Position numbers and translations under genes: made by a program
Notes under the pieces: model-generated
What the model was told of the DNA's origin: nothing
The model's database searches: none
Seen by the model: the letters and a program-made list of their open reading frames with translations, nothing else
Shown here: positions 11,751 to 24,209 of the stretch, one piece after another
Layout: every line of letters begins with the position of its first letter
How positions within the stretch are numbered: the first letter of the stretch is position 1
Source: Buddleja alternifolia
Lineage: Eukaryota; Streptophyta; Magnoliopsida; Lamiales; Scrophulariaceae
Assembly: GCA_019426215.1 (NCBI GenBank)
Contig: CM033400.1
Coordinates: 10,710,568 to 10,774,567 of the forward strand
Direction: 5' to 3'
DNA length: 64,000 nucleotides

Positions 11751-13240
11751 TGTTAGGTATATGCCCTAGATGCCAATGAGGACAAACAGATTGTATAGGG
11801 TATTCAATTATGTTGTACAAACTTATAATTAATAAAGGTAATTATTATTTTGTTCATGTAAAACTTTATGGCATCAATAAGTATCGAAGAAACATCCTTG
11901 TGTATCGAGGTTGAACACTATGGGATAGTGAGAACACGTGTCGTAGATATATCAATAGAATTGATATATTCGAACATGGCTCACAGTAATCCGATCACAT
12001 GGGTATTTACTTGGTGACTGTCAATGATTGGATTACTGACCATAATAGTATGCGTGGGCCTTAGACCTGAGTGTTCATGATCAATGTGTCTGTGCTATTG
12101 AATCTGTTACTAGAATAGTTAGGCCTTTGGTGGGGCCGACCTCGAAGTGCAATCTCAATGAGTCAAGTAGCAGTTGTTTAGTGATCGCCAAGATGGGATT
12201 CACTGTCTCGATAGTAAACGAGAAAGTATCACGTGCAATCATATGCATATGAAATTATAATTCTTTGGCCAAAGCAATGAAACTAACTCATGTGGGACAT
12301 GGAGAGTAGTTTTGTAATTTCATCATGATGTGATTACGTGCACAGTATCAAGTTTAGTGAGTTTGACATAAACCATGACTCTCACTTGATCGGGATACGT
12401 CAGTGAAGGGTTTATACTCATATGGTATTTATGGTCCAGAGGTTCGTAAATGATTCTTTCATTTCGTATTCAATTGGGTTACTATGTGAGTCCACGGGAC
12501 TGGTTAGGTGACACTCACATCCTTTGGTAATTCCTCCCATTGCTAATTGAGACGAACTTAAAGAGTCGCGCTATAAGAAACGAACAGAATGTCTTTTTGT
12601 GTTAATCTTAGAAAGATATAATTAAATGGATGCATTGATTTATTGGTTAAATCAATGAATTAAATATTTAATTTAATTAGATTAAATTAAATTATTTAAT
12701 TGGAGAATTAATTATATAGAATTAATTAATTATTTAATATGTATTAGAATTTAAATAGGATTTAAATTAAATACATGCTAAAAGGTGGGCTAAGTTGAAT
12801 GGGCCAACTTAAAGCCCACCCACATCCATGTGGAGCCCTAGGGGGGCGGCCACTTAGGAGTCCTAAAGGACTTCGACTTGTTTGTTAAGTCAATGAGTTA
12901 TAAGATAACTCCAACACTCACAAGTCATAAGTAACCCTAGCTGCATAACACACAAAAAGAAGAGAATCCTCCCACCCCAAAAATTCGCCCTAGCCATCGA
13001 CCACCATAGTCGAAGGAATTTTTGGAGATCTTTTGAAGGTTCGTTTCGCGTGCATCTTTAGAGATAGGAGCTCAAGTAGTTGCTGTTACGCGAAGATTTA
13101 TTACAAAATTGATAAGGTAGATCTATTTCGTTTAGTGTTTGGAAAACTATTTAATATCATTAATTCCATTAAAGTGATCCATGTTTAGGAATCCAAAAAA
13201 TTTCATTCCACTGTGTTTTTACTCCGATGGATTCCTGACA
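11751..13240 (+). repeat. 3' LTR of the Copia element
   Basis: This is the partner of 3724-5341; it starts TGTTAGG and ends CCTGACA. Relative to the 5' LTR it lacks about 143 bp between GAGGTTGA and ACACTATGGG. It has a short extra stretch near 11850-11885. Scattered substitutions elsewhere indicate the insertion is not recent. Confidence 0.93.
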
Positions 13241-13245
13241 ACTTA

Positions 13246-15257
13246 GTGACACTAGGAAACGTCCCATCACTGTCTCAAGGTACCACTTTAATTATCACAT
13301 ACTGATCTTGCCCAATACCTTCCGCATTATGGATTTCTTATTAATCAAGAGCGCATACTCCTCTTTACTTAAATTACTGTTTGAATCGGTCAAATACACA
13401 GCGATACCCTGTTCATTACATTACACACCCAAAAAGATATCAGTCACACACAATGATTGAGTGCAAATAGTAAATGCAACCTTATGCAACCTGAGTGTAA
13501 TCCTCCATACAGAAGGCTGATATCTTTCCCAAACACCTCTTCGCAATTTCTCCGAAGGCAAAGGCATCAATATCACTAGATGAATCATCCAACATAAACA
13601 TCAACTTTGCTCTGTAAGATGACACAAGTCAACATGCTTACATACCCTCAAATCAAACGAAGCACCCAAAAAGTAACAATTATAACCTGGGTACCGCAAC
13701 ATGCAACTCGCGACAATGAGAACACTCAAATTTCCATCCAATCTCAGTGCTGGTAGAGGTAGGGCACTGATCACATGACATGAAGCATCGTTGTTCCATA
13801 TCAGTTATTTGCACACTCACCTTCACCGTGTACTTAACATACTGCCATCAAACACGTAAATAGTCTGACAAATAAAATTAAGCATTCATGGGAGAAAGAA
13901 AAAGGGATGCGTTATATACATATTCACTGCTAAATGATACCTTTTAGAAATACCTCTTTAGAGCCGATTATTTCATCAAGAGGCGTTGGTTGGAGAGGCT
14001 TAGGGGAATTAACTGCATCGGGTTTCCTCATATAATCACTCATCTCATCAAGGTCCCTTATTGCGGCCGCATTCTTCCCCCTCCTGCAGGAAAAACATTA
14101 CCACACGGTGCAACATTAGCTAAAATACATAGACACGCCGCGCATCAGGGAACCAATCTGACCATGCCCTATACTTGATAGCCTCCTGAATATAAGGATT
14201 TATAAAAGCATTAGAAGTTGAGGTGGACCCCACCGAAATATCTATAATACAATGGGTACTATATACGCACCTCAAAATATACAACAAGCAAATTAGAATC
14301 TCAAATGATTTGCTCACAACTATACTATTATACGTGTTCACTATAAACCTAGTAAACTTAATAACTGGCATGTTTCAAGAGTCGATCATGATCTTCTGCT
14401 TGAATTCAGTAGCGAGGTTGCTCCACAAGGTTAGCACACATAATTTCATCCTACATAAGAGCAAAAACATAACTATAAACACAACACTCCACTAGCCTAC
14501 AACCGCGTAAAGAATGAATATCAAAACACTCACCCATTATCAACTATGTTAAGTTCTTGTACTGAAATTGTATGCCCCTTAGACAAGATAGACTAGGAAG
14601 GCCTTATCAATAACCACAACAAGCATATATGCGCATTAGGATTGGCAACCACACGTAACCAAAACATATATTGATACATAAAAGTAGTTGCTTGCCAAAC
14701 AACTTTGCAATCTCCAAACCCGGCACTACCTATCAATGATTTAGTCCCAATCAAGCCAGGCAGTGCAACAAGCTTAGCAAATGGCGCAAAGTTGAGTGCG
14801 CCCATGATAACATCCTCGTTCACCAGTAAAATGGCAGTCCTAGAATTGATTATCCATTGATAGGGGTGATCCGTTATTTTATACTCCACCTTACCTTCAC
14901 TTCGACAACCCTTGCCTTTGATATTATGTAGGTGTTATTGGGAAGGACTGTATTACTCATGTCACTCATGTCCTTCTGATACAGCACACCAACAATCCTC
15001 GTCCCCTACAAAAAAAGACATTCGATCACAGTCGCAGGTCGATGGCTTTAAAAACAAAGAGAATAAAAAAACACCTCATGTCTAAAGTGCCCAATATCAT
15101 ACAAACCAACCTTCTCATTGACTAAGATGATCTTCTGATAACTGCTAGGACTATTGAACCCTCGGTGAGCCTGCATTTTTTCCTCAACGCGAACCTTCAT
15201 ACTCCACGTGGCTGCAAGCGGGGTGACATCCGTAATATAACCTAAATTATCTTGCAT
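13246..15257 (-). pseudogene. Replication protein A 70 kDa DNA-binding subunit-like gene, 5' exons
   Basis: RPA70 binds single-stranded DNA in replication and repair through OB folds. Exon 1 (15257-15111) starts MQDNLGYITDV and holds the OB motif WSMKVRVEEK. Exon 2 (15005-14895) reads GTRIVGVLYQKDM. The next block (14889-14730) reads VEYKITDHPYQWIINSRTA. Further blocks give SVQELNIVDN plus LCVLTLWSNLATEF (14580-14400) and STSNAFINPYIQEA (about 14220-14150). The Rep_fac-A C-terminal zinc finger is at 13848-13688 (CDQCP, then CSHC), followed by exons 13611-13491 (LDDSSSDIDAFAFGE) and 13408-13303. Five extra bases, GTAAG, at 14890-14894 break the frame between the second and third blocks unless spliced. 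The Copia insertion interrupts the following exon at 13245/3719. Such RPA1-like genes occur in plants as host genes and as Helitron passengers; I see no Helitron ends. Confidence 0.72.
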
Positions 15258-15697
15258 CTTAAACACATGATCACACACCAAAGTTAACAACATAGACTAA
15301 ACCATCCAAGCGACGAGAATACCAACACCATAAAAAAAAAAACTCAATTAAATAAAAAACATATTTCAAAAGAAAATACCACAACATGAATGAAAATTCA
15401 GAAGTATGCAACCCCAACAAGGCAACACCAGATGATAATGAACAGTGGAGGCCACACACAAAGAAACAATCAAGACAGACCAATGATCCCCAACCCCATT
15501 AATACTCAATAATGATACCAAATCTTAATTGTAACCTTAAAATCTATGCGAGTTATTCTCATAATAACAAGCTAGCACACGGCTTAGGAATGTAACATTG
15601 TATACATACGCGGAAACACGAAGGTTCTTTCCCCCTAAACTATATTGTTCTTTTAACCTTCGATTCGAGTGCCGAACATGCCTACTAAAAAATATTC

Positions 15698-15945
15698 CTA
15701 TTTCGCACGATCGTAGTCAAACAATGACGCAATAGTTTGAGAAAATGCCTTCCTACACGCCGCGCTCATGAACGGGACATGAATAACATATATTTTAGTC
15801 AGCTCCACACCAACAACACATCGCCCACCTGCGTTGTTGTTGCAACCAATCTTTATTGCGGACACGCGAACCCGCGTTGACTTATAGAGCACGAGGAGAA
15901 CTTGAGGGTCGGTAAACGTTAGCCCCTCTCATCTCTGCGTTCAAC
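15698..15945 (-). other. Unidentified exon-like open frame upstream of the RPA-like gene
   Basis: An open minus-strand frame of about 75 codons reads through LYKSTRVRVSAIKIGC and VGVELTKIYVIHVPFMSAAC. It has balanced, protein-like composition, unlike its AT-rich surroundings. I do not recognise the family. It could be an upstream exon of the RPA-like gene or a remnant of another gene. Confidence 0.3.
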
Positions 15946-17231
15946 ATCAGGTCCAGTTTAGTGTCGATATCCAAGAAACAGCGGCCACCAATAAAACTAA
16001 GCAAACAACAACTGGGAAACATCAAAATAAGGATATATAGAGAATTTTTGAGGGGATGGTTGTTCCGTTGGATACAACCACCATGCACATTTAAGAGGCG
16101 TATGTAACAAATGAGTCCTCCAGTGAGGACAAGAGTACAGTAGCAACTACGAATGGATGCAAAGCTGCCTACGATCCTAAAACCTACCGCACCACTGACC
16201 TAACCCCACACACAACCAAGCCCATAACTAATCAAATGCAGAATCAGGCAACGCAGATCTACTCAATACGCAGCACGGACCTAGGCAAATAACGAGAAAA
16301 ACACAAAATCCAAAATCAGACACGAAACTACGAAGAAGGGAGTCTCACAATGAGAAGAGCATCTTATTAATGTATTTAAATTTGCATATTTCAGTGTCCG
16401 GCGTACAATAAACAAATCCAGTGGCTCGCACGCCCATTATCAGTCACGGATCCAAGACAATATTAAGTTTACACGGATGGAAAAGCCATCCACTGTCAAA
16501 TGTCACGCAAAGGTATCTAAATAATCTATAGATACCCACTGGTATGGTGGTCAGTCTAGTTGTCAAGTCAAGGGAGCATTCTCTGTCACGCCAAGGTAAT
16601 CCACCATTATTAAATGCAATGAACAGGAATCCACTCCAAGGGAAAGGGTATTGAGCCAAAATCTAATCCACAAAGCAGAAGTGATTACTCATCTTTTGAT
16701 TATTTAATTTTATGAAGTAACTCCAATAAAAAGCATTCCCGAGGAAAAAAGCACTGTAGAACAATATTTTTTTTCTCCCCTATTGGACACAAATACAACA
16801 CACAGCGAAAAGCATCTCCAACTACATATAAATTATAATAGAAGCACCCCAATATGGAATATACCACGCCACCACGTTCACAAATGGGGTGCTGCAAAGA
16901 GACATAAACAATTGCAGAGCCCACGCTGCGCAGTTGTCCTTGAGACCAACATAGCCCCTCCTACAAAACCCGAAGCATGTCACAGGCCAAAAGTTGCAAA
17001 CAACTTACACAAGGCTGCAACGATAGTGCAAAAGAACTAAACCACAAACCAGATCCCCATTTTAGAAAAAATGAATGTCGCAAGGCACAGAGAACAGATC
17101 AAAACATCCTATTAAGACTAAACGAGAGCAAACACCTATTCAAGGGGGGGTAACCCCTTTGAAAGGACACAGAAACGAACAGTGGCGAGCACAAAAAACA
17201 AATCAGAATACTACAAGAGGACAATAAAAGA
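15946..17231. other. No recognised gene
   Basis: Unique-looking DNA of moderate GC content, possibly the 5' introns or leader of the minus-strand gene. Minus-strand frames at 16444-16659 and 16700-16924 have no recognisable domain. Confidence 0.3.
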
Positions 17232-17311
17232 TCACCTTTGTATTCCACCAGGACGACAGCGACAAATTTTGAATCGGTGAAGGCATGGATGGCAAAGAAG
17301 TGGTTGTGGCA

Positions 17312-17321
17312 TCTTATATAG
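17312..17321 (-). promoter_or_regulatory. Candidate TATA box for the minus-strand RPA-like transcript
   Basis: The minus strand reads GCTATATAAG here. About 30 nt downstream is a C/A-rich leader, then an ATG opening MPSPIQNLSLSSWWNTK at about 17283-17232, ending at a GTGATC donor-like site. The spacing fits a plant core promoter, but the link to the RPA-like exons 2 kb away is inference. Confidence 0.3.
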
Positions 17322-18823
17322 CCGAATTAGAGGGGCATAGGAGGAGGAGAGTGTGAAAACGAGAGAGGCAGCAGATAGAAATACAGTCGAGGGTATACAC
17401 ATCGGCAGAAGGCCACTTCAGGGAGGCGTACGTGTACACATAGTCCACCACACAAACCTAAGATTTGTAGACCTAGCTAACCACAAAACACGTCCTGCCG
17501 ATGATACAATCGCGTAATGGCACAGCATAGGGCGCGGTTTAACAGCCTGCCAACTGAACTGACCAGAGCGGGGAAAAAACATAACAAACTGGGCGAAGCT
17601 GGAGGTGGCGGGTAAACCCAATGCTATGAAAGACTGAATGATCGCAATCGGGCACAATCCGTCAGCTCGTAAATTGAATTGCGGATCCACAATTCCATAA
17701 CGGTGTTTGATTGGCCAAGATGTGCCACGTGGGCCCTCCCCACAACACAGCCCAGACAGGCGACCAACAAAGAGTGGGAGCGTCCCACAAACCCGAAATG
17801 GTGTTAAACCAAACGCACTCCCCCGAAAATGGAATAAAATACTATTTTCAAAATAAAATCATACACATTCCCATCAAAATACACAAGTCCCAGTACTAAT
17901 TTCCAACCCTCATTCTCCCATAATTCACCCCCAAAACAAAACAAAACAAAACAAAACATAACATAGCCTTTCTTTTTCTAGTAGGTAGGAGTCATTTTTT
18001 AATATGAAATTGGTTTTTAAGCATACTAGCGTGAGAATTAAAAATTCTTCTACACAACTCGTCCTCAACAAATGGTCTAAATTTTGTCATCTCAATAATG
18101 TAATACACCACTTATTAATGGACATCAATCTTAATCGTTTGGTGCACCGAGACTACTTAAACATTTTTCGCATGGAAACGTTTCGCCAAAGCATGAAAAG
18201 AACCATCAAATGCTTTATCTCAGATTGGCCATTTCCACGTGCACAGAATTGTGTTTTCCTACTTTTAAGACAATTATTGAAGTAATGATGTTAAGAGTCA
18301 AAAAAGTCGAGAATAATATGTTTAAATAGCCTTTTAATTTCTAGAAAAGAAAAAGGGGGAGTTGAATAATAGGTAGCTTAAAAGGACAGACAAATCCCAG
18401 TGGGATTAGGTTGAGGTTGAGTAGAAATCTGGATTCCCGGTAAGTCACCTGAGAGAAAGATCCCCTCACATGACCTACAGTGTTTTTGAATGTTTAATAC
18501 TGAAATAATTGTTCAACAAAAATACATATTTCCCCCCCTTGAATGAGAAGATAAATCATATATATTATTGATAAATTAAACATAATCTTAATGATAGACT
18601 CATATTACATTGTAAAATCTTAGGCTCCGCATGATTATGTTTTCTGAGTTAAATTCTGAGTTTTTTTGGGAAAATGTGTATTATAGAAATTCGTGTGAAA
18701 ATATTGACTTTTATTGTTTGTTTGGATGTGTTTTTAGAAAATAGTTGGAAATAATGTTTGATGTGACATACAGTTGAATTTTATTGAGATTTCTTATATG
18801 AAGTGATTGAATTAATTATGAAC

Positions 18824-18862
<39 letters not shown>

Positions 18863-18881
18863 TGATTTGATATAAATTATG

Positions 18882-18914
<33 letters not shown>

Positions 18915-20238
18915 TTAGTTATTATAAAATATGATAAAGTAAGAAAGATAATTAGTTGAAAATTGGGATAGTGTAATTAATGATGAAAGATTGTGAATTG
19001 ATTGAAAGAGTGAAATGATTGGTTGTTGTACAGGGCAATGTGTAGTAGGATTTAAAATTTGAATATTTTCTCTAAAATTTACCTAGAAGTGTGCATTTTC
19101 ATTTTCTGGTGATCCAAAAAATAAAATGCAATTCAGAAAACATAACCATTAGAGAACATCAATTGTTGTTAAACCAAAAAGAAAAAGAAAAAGAAAAAAG
19201 AAAGAAATGTTATCATAGATTTTAAGTGAAATTCGAGGTCGGCCTATAAATGAAAATCCATTGGCTAATTTATAAACAAATGAAAAAAATAATTATCTGT
19301 CAACCATCATAATTGTCACTATTAATGTAAAACAAAAATAAACAAAATTCGCGATCAACCTAAAAAGTTCATTGGCTAATTTACAAACAATTGAATTAAA
19401 ATAGTTATTTGTCAACCATTGATTTATCACTAATATTAAATTAGACTTTAATCTATATATCATCATAGCCTAAGTACGAAATGAATTAAGTGAATATTTC
19501 GGTTCGCTTGTCCATATGGTCTTAATTAATATCCGTTTGAGGTAAATTTTAAATTCAGATCAAAGATAATTCAAGATCCAAAAATAGCCTACTTTCCATT
19601 AAAAAATTCACAAAAATAACATATATATACATGAATACAAATATATATATATAGAGATGTATATAATTTGAACGTCAGAAAATACAAGTGCAATTAGCCT
19701 TTGATGAGGTACTCAACCAAGTATGAACAAAACTAAAAGAATATATTGGCAATTCAAAGTCGGCCATCGTTCTGGCTATCTTTTGACTCTGATATATCTA
19801 TATCTATTACATATATCTATATCTATATCTATATCTATATCTATATATATAATTTTATAAGCAACATTGTGAGTGGGTCCATCGAAGCATACATTTATTT
19901 TCTCTCCCAGCTGTTGCCCTCATTAATCCAGTCCTCTACTATATTATTGGCTTTATCCTTTGACCCTACTTGTGCCCTCTTTTCCATATAAATTAAGCAA
20001 ATATTGGACGTACATACTTCAGAATTATGAGAAATATTGACAACTTACTTTGAGATGTAGAGAGAAAAATCTCAATAATTTCCATTAATCCAAGAGGGGC
20101 TTTAGGAAGGTCCTTATATTGTAGAAATGCTTTTGCTCATATCGTATCATATATTCAATTTAACTAATTACATGAAAAATTTGTTATATTTTTCATGTGA
20201 TAATTGATCATACAAAAAAAAACAAAAAACAAATATGA
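17322..20238. other. Spacer without supported genes
   Basis: AT-rich spacer. It holds an AAAAC pentanucleotide run (17936-17958), TA microsatellites at about 18829-18858 and 18886-18904, a direct repeat of about 90 bp (19231-19320 against 19345-19440, period about 116), and a TATATC-type run at about 19796-19850. No coding region is convincing. Confidence 0.6.
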
Positions 20239-21738
20239 CACTACAAAAAATATATATATATATTAGTGACAAAACATCAAGTGTTAGTGTCAAAGGTATC
20301 ACTAATTATATATTTTTAGTGACAAGAATTTTTGTTTTGTCATAAAAATAGGTTTTACATGTTTAATAGTGACAAAATTTGTACAGATATTGTCACTATT
20401 GATAATTAGTGACAAAAATATCGTTATTACCATTGACAATTAGTGACACGCTTTTAAAGTGACCTATTTGTGTTGAACTTAGTTATCACTATACACTTGT
20501 CACTAATTGTCAATAGTGACAACTTTAAAGAACCATTGTCACTGAAATTTTATTGTGATAAACAAAAAATTATCGTCACTCATTATGTATATCTAGTGAC
20601 AATTTTAATATTATCACTTTATGTCACTAATATTATTCTTTGAGTAAAAAACATTTTTCACCCTATAAAATTAGGTTTTTGACAATTTCCACCCTCATTA
20701 AAAAAAATACAAACTTTGCACCCTCACTTTCACGGCCTTTATCAACTTGCACCCTCAATCCATATTCTGGTAGAAATTGTCAACGTCATAGCATCTTCGG
20801 CTAATCTTCTCAATAGTTAAAGGGCTATTTCCGGCGAATCCATATTCGGTCAATCTCTCTTCTCAAATTTTGCACTTTTCCTTTATATTTATGCTTTTCA
20901 TCTTCCTAGTATTGCAAATAGCTCTTCAACTTTCTCTTTCAACTCTTCCACTTTCAGAATTACCTCTTCACTTTTCCCCTTTCCATCTTTAACTTACCAT
21001 ATTTTATTTTCAGCTTTCTCTTTCTTTTGTTCCAATTTTTCTAATTTTGTAATTAGCAACCCAGGTATATTTTTTTTGCTCGATAACGCTGACACATTTC
21101 CGTGTCATACCATTTGAAAAACACACATCCATTTTCAAGCTAAAATAAACTGCAATTATAAGATTGGAATTTATACAGCATAATAGTTAGAGAAAATGAA
21201 TAACAACACCTTACTCCATAATTTGGACATTTATTAAATCTTCTACTAGGGTCATCTTTTTGCTAAGAGGTTATCAATGTCATAATATGCCACAATGACA
21301 ACGTACAAAGGAAATTTCTTGTCCATAGTGCAAATATATTTGCCTATCGCTTAAACTTTGCGACTCCATTGGTTTAATTTTAAAAAATAACATGTACAGT
21401 TTAGAAATGAAGATATTGAGCATGAGACCCTCTGTTTGCTCTCTCTTTGAAAAAATTGTGGCAATGTCAGTTTTGTGGTAGCAAAATGGTACTCTTCCAG
21501 CCTTTTTCTTTTAGTAGCATATTCTATAGAAGAAAATTAGGTTGGGAGGACATTTTTCCCTTAGTCAAAGAAATCCGGTGAGTTCTTTTTCCGGAATATG
21601 GATCGAGGGTGCAAGTTGAGAAAGACCATAAAAATAAGGGTGCAAAGTGTGTTTTTTTGAATGAGGGTGAAAAGTGCCAAAAATCTAACTTTATAAGGTG
21701 CAAAATACTTTTTACTCATTATTTTTTTGGTGTAATGA
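20239..21738. mobile_element. GTGACAA-motif MITE, split by a Mutator-like element
   Basis: The left end is CACTACAAAAAATAT. The body carries many copies of TTAGTGACAA in both orientations, which suggests subterminal protein-binding repeats. The body reads to 20641; after the insertion it resumes at 21718-21738 with a degenerate TTTTTTTGGTGTAATG end. Sequence matches the copies at 26329 and 53157. There are no coding genes, so it is non-autonomous. The CACTAC ends suggest CACTA-like mobilisation, but the target duplication is unclear. Confidence 0.65.
20642..21717. mobile_element. Mutator-like non-autonomous element with long TIRs
   Basis: Inverted terminal repeats of about 120 bp start GAGTAAAAA and include CACCCTCATT and TTTGCACCCT blocks (20642-20763 against 21600-21717). 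Flanks are ATTATTCTTT and ATTATTTTTT, a 10-bp duplication with one mismatch, as expected for Mutator-like elements. It lies inside the GTGACAA MITE. The interior has no transposase. Confidence 0.75.
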
Positions 21739-22817
21739 TATTAGTGAGAAAAGATAAAGTACTAACATCTAATTCAAATTTTAAACAATTAGAGTTTGTC
21801 TTGAATTTTGACACATCGGTGGGAAAATTTATGCAGACCGAGTTGTATGACATCTCTCTCTTAACACAGTACCCACACACATTATGTAAAAATAGCAGAA
21901 TTCAAGATCATTTTGGACTCAAGTTGATATAGAATTACCCATAATATAGTGATCATGAAATTGAAACTCATGGTCATCTATTTTTGTTTATATCCAACTT
22001 TATACAATATCTGTTCTATTCTCCATTTATCTTAACATTTTAGAATAGCACGCCATTTTCAAATTTCTTTCTCAAAACACTCACGTAACCTAGCTAAAAT
22101 AACTAGGTGCACCTTGAGACACTAACAATGTAAAAATGCATAAGAATTTCAATATATTCAATTTTTATATATATAAAACTAAATAAAGTATTCATACTAA
22201 ATGCACGCATGAATATTTAATAAAAAGCTCATCTAAAATATAATTATTTAGAAAAAATTACTAAAAGCACCTAAAAATATTATTATATTTTTAAAAAAAA
22301 ACTCATGAACGATAATATTTTCTAAACAAAAATTCTTATTCCAAAAACTTTCAATTTAAGTGTCAATAAATTATTGATCTAAATTACACATGACTTTTTA
22401 AATTAAGAAATCATCACTAATTTCCAATTTTTGTGTGTAAGTTTTGGCATTTGGAATGTCCAAATTCATCAATTTTTGGTAAAATAACAATAAAAAATTC
22501 AAGTTAACTAACATGTTAAACTCAAAAGGGAATATATAATAAAGGCTAAATCAAGAATTAAAATCCTTGAGAATTATGTGATTTATTATTAACAATTAAA
22601 TAAATTGTATTTATAGAAAAACCATTTTAATTCTTAACATAAGAAATCAAGGGTAATTTAGTCTAAAAAGGAATTAAATCTTCGTTGATCGAATTTTTCG
22701 AATGAAAAGTTGGTAGATCCGGTTTTATGAATTGAAAAAAATGAATTCATCGGTACTTTTGTAACTGAAATTTATTTCAGGATTTTTCTTTTAGTAATTA
22801 TTTCATCAGAACATTTA
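21739..22817. other. AT-rich spacer, no gene seen
   Basis: I see only A/T-rich unique sequence with short homopolymer runs and no supported open frame. Confidence 0.5.
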
Positions 22818-23421
22818 GGCCCCGACTAGATGGCCCACCATTTACCATTTTTTGATTTTTTCCAGTGATTTTTTTTTATCAAAAATGCATTTATTTGACA
22901 TCTCTTAAATCTATAAATGTTACACTCAATTTTCTTGAAAAGATCTCAAATATTTTTGAAAAATGGATTTAAGTGGCATTTCTCTCAAATTTTTCTCATG
23001 AAAGTAAGATTTTTTACTATACATGATTAGATAGTTTACACAACAGCTAAAAGACAATTATCCGCCAGTATCTTAGCATTGACATCAAGATAATCACTAT
23101 CCATGATTTGAAATGACGTAATGTACAAACATAAGATACATTTTGAATATTTTTGGATGTCTTAATCAATGAGTTTAACTTAAATAAGTTTCATTTTTTT
23201 AAAAAAATTAAAAATTCATCCATACTAATTTCTCAGCAAAAACAAATTTTCTTTTAAAAAAAAACATATCGCTTCACACCTAATTATTACACTTTTTTCT
23301 ATAAAAATAACTTATTCAAATGCACTTTCTCCATGATATCTCTAGTCCCTTCAAAATAAGTTCGTATACTTGTTTCTACGAAAAATGATTAATGAAAAAT
23401 AGCATCCATCCAACCAAGCCC
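22818..23421. mobile_element. PIF/Harbinger-like MITE
   Basis: The segment is flanked by TTA on both sides (22815-22817 and 23422-23424), the PIF/Harbinger target. Ends GGCCCCGACTAGATGG and CCATCCAACCAAGCCC are imperfect inverted repeats (10 of 16 positions match). No coding capacity is seen. The modest TIR match keeps confidence moderate. Confidence 0.45.
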
Positions 23422-24209
23422 TTAATTGCTAATTTATGTCTTTGGCCTATGTACATGTGCGTGTAACTACTATTTTCATTATATGGCGATAAAATTGAAT
23501 GTTCTGATCACAAGTTATTATAGTAAAAATATATGCTTGCTACATATGCAATTTTGTGTATGCTTTAATTTTCAAAAAAGGTGATAGCAATACTTGCAAA
23601 GCAAATCTAATCACTTTCTGTAAAGTGATTTTCATCGTCTTATATGTCCTTTCACTTTCTGTATTTCTTTGCATGGAGGAATTTCATTTTATATCTGTCT
23701 TTTCTCGTGTAATATATCAATCGATGCCCACACATTTTTTGGATAATTGAACAACCAACCTAGCTAGAAAACTACATTTGGATTATATTATGTGGCTTAT
23801 ATTGATTGTTATACATTCATGACCTCCGATTCTGGATCCTCTAACACAAAAAAAGGATGGTGGGTAAGGGTCATGATCCTCCTATAATGCATACACTGCA
23901 ACACGGGGCACGACAAGATACTGACACGGGACACGACAATTCTCAGAAAATATAGGACATGACACTGCTCCGACACCGTTGTCCAACATATATATACATA
24001 CATACATATATATATATATATATGTGTGTGTGTGTTTTATTTATTAAAGTAAACTATGTAAATTAAACTTTTGACTTAAATAGAGAAATAAACTACGAGA
24101 ATGATTATTCATCATAAAATTTGCATTGTACATGCAGAGCTCTACATGTCAGAAGGAATTAAATTTCTTAATTACAATAAGCGAAGAACAAATGCAAAAT
24201 AAAATCATA
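23422..24209. other. Spacer with left arm of an outer foldback
   Basis: Contains the GGACATGACACTGCTCCGAC block near 23945, which pairs inversely with about 26015-26035, and a (TA)n/(TG)n tract at about 24004-24034. No gene is supported. Confidence 0.45.

Larger units (their letters stand above)
3724..13240 (+). mobile_element. Ty1/Copia LTR retrotransposon, full-length but decayed
   Basis: Two direct LTRs (3724-5341 and 11751-13240) begin TGTTAGG; the 3' copy ends CCTGACA and the 5' copy ends CCTGACG. The element is flanked by a perfect 5-bp duplication, ACTTA, at 3719-3723 and 13241-13245. A primer-binding site matching initiator Met-tRNA follows the 5' LTR, and a purine-rich tract precedes the 3' LTR. 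The domain order gag, protease, integrase, RT, RNase H is that of Ty1/Copia. Stops, frameshifts and large internal deletions make it non-autonomous. It lies inside an exon of a minus-strand RPA-like gene, and its leader carries an inverted solo LTR at 6962-8506. Confidence 0.95.

Noticed and set aside
973..17700. Helitron carrying the RPA-like gene
   Set aside because: RPA-like genes often ride on Helitrons, but I found no Rep/helicase frame and no convincing TC/CTRR hairpin end.
19746..19991. 81-codon frame with a YIYIYIYI stretch
   Set aside because: Created by a TATATC repeat; no supporting motif.
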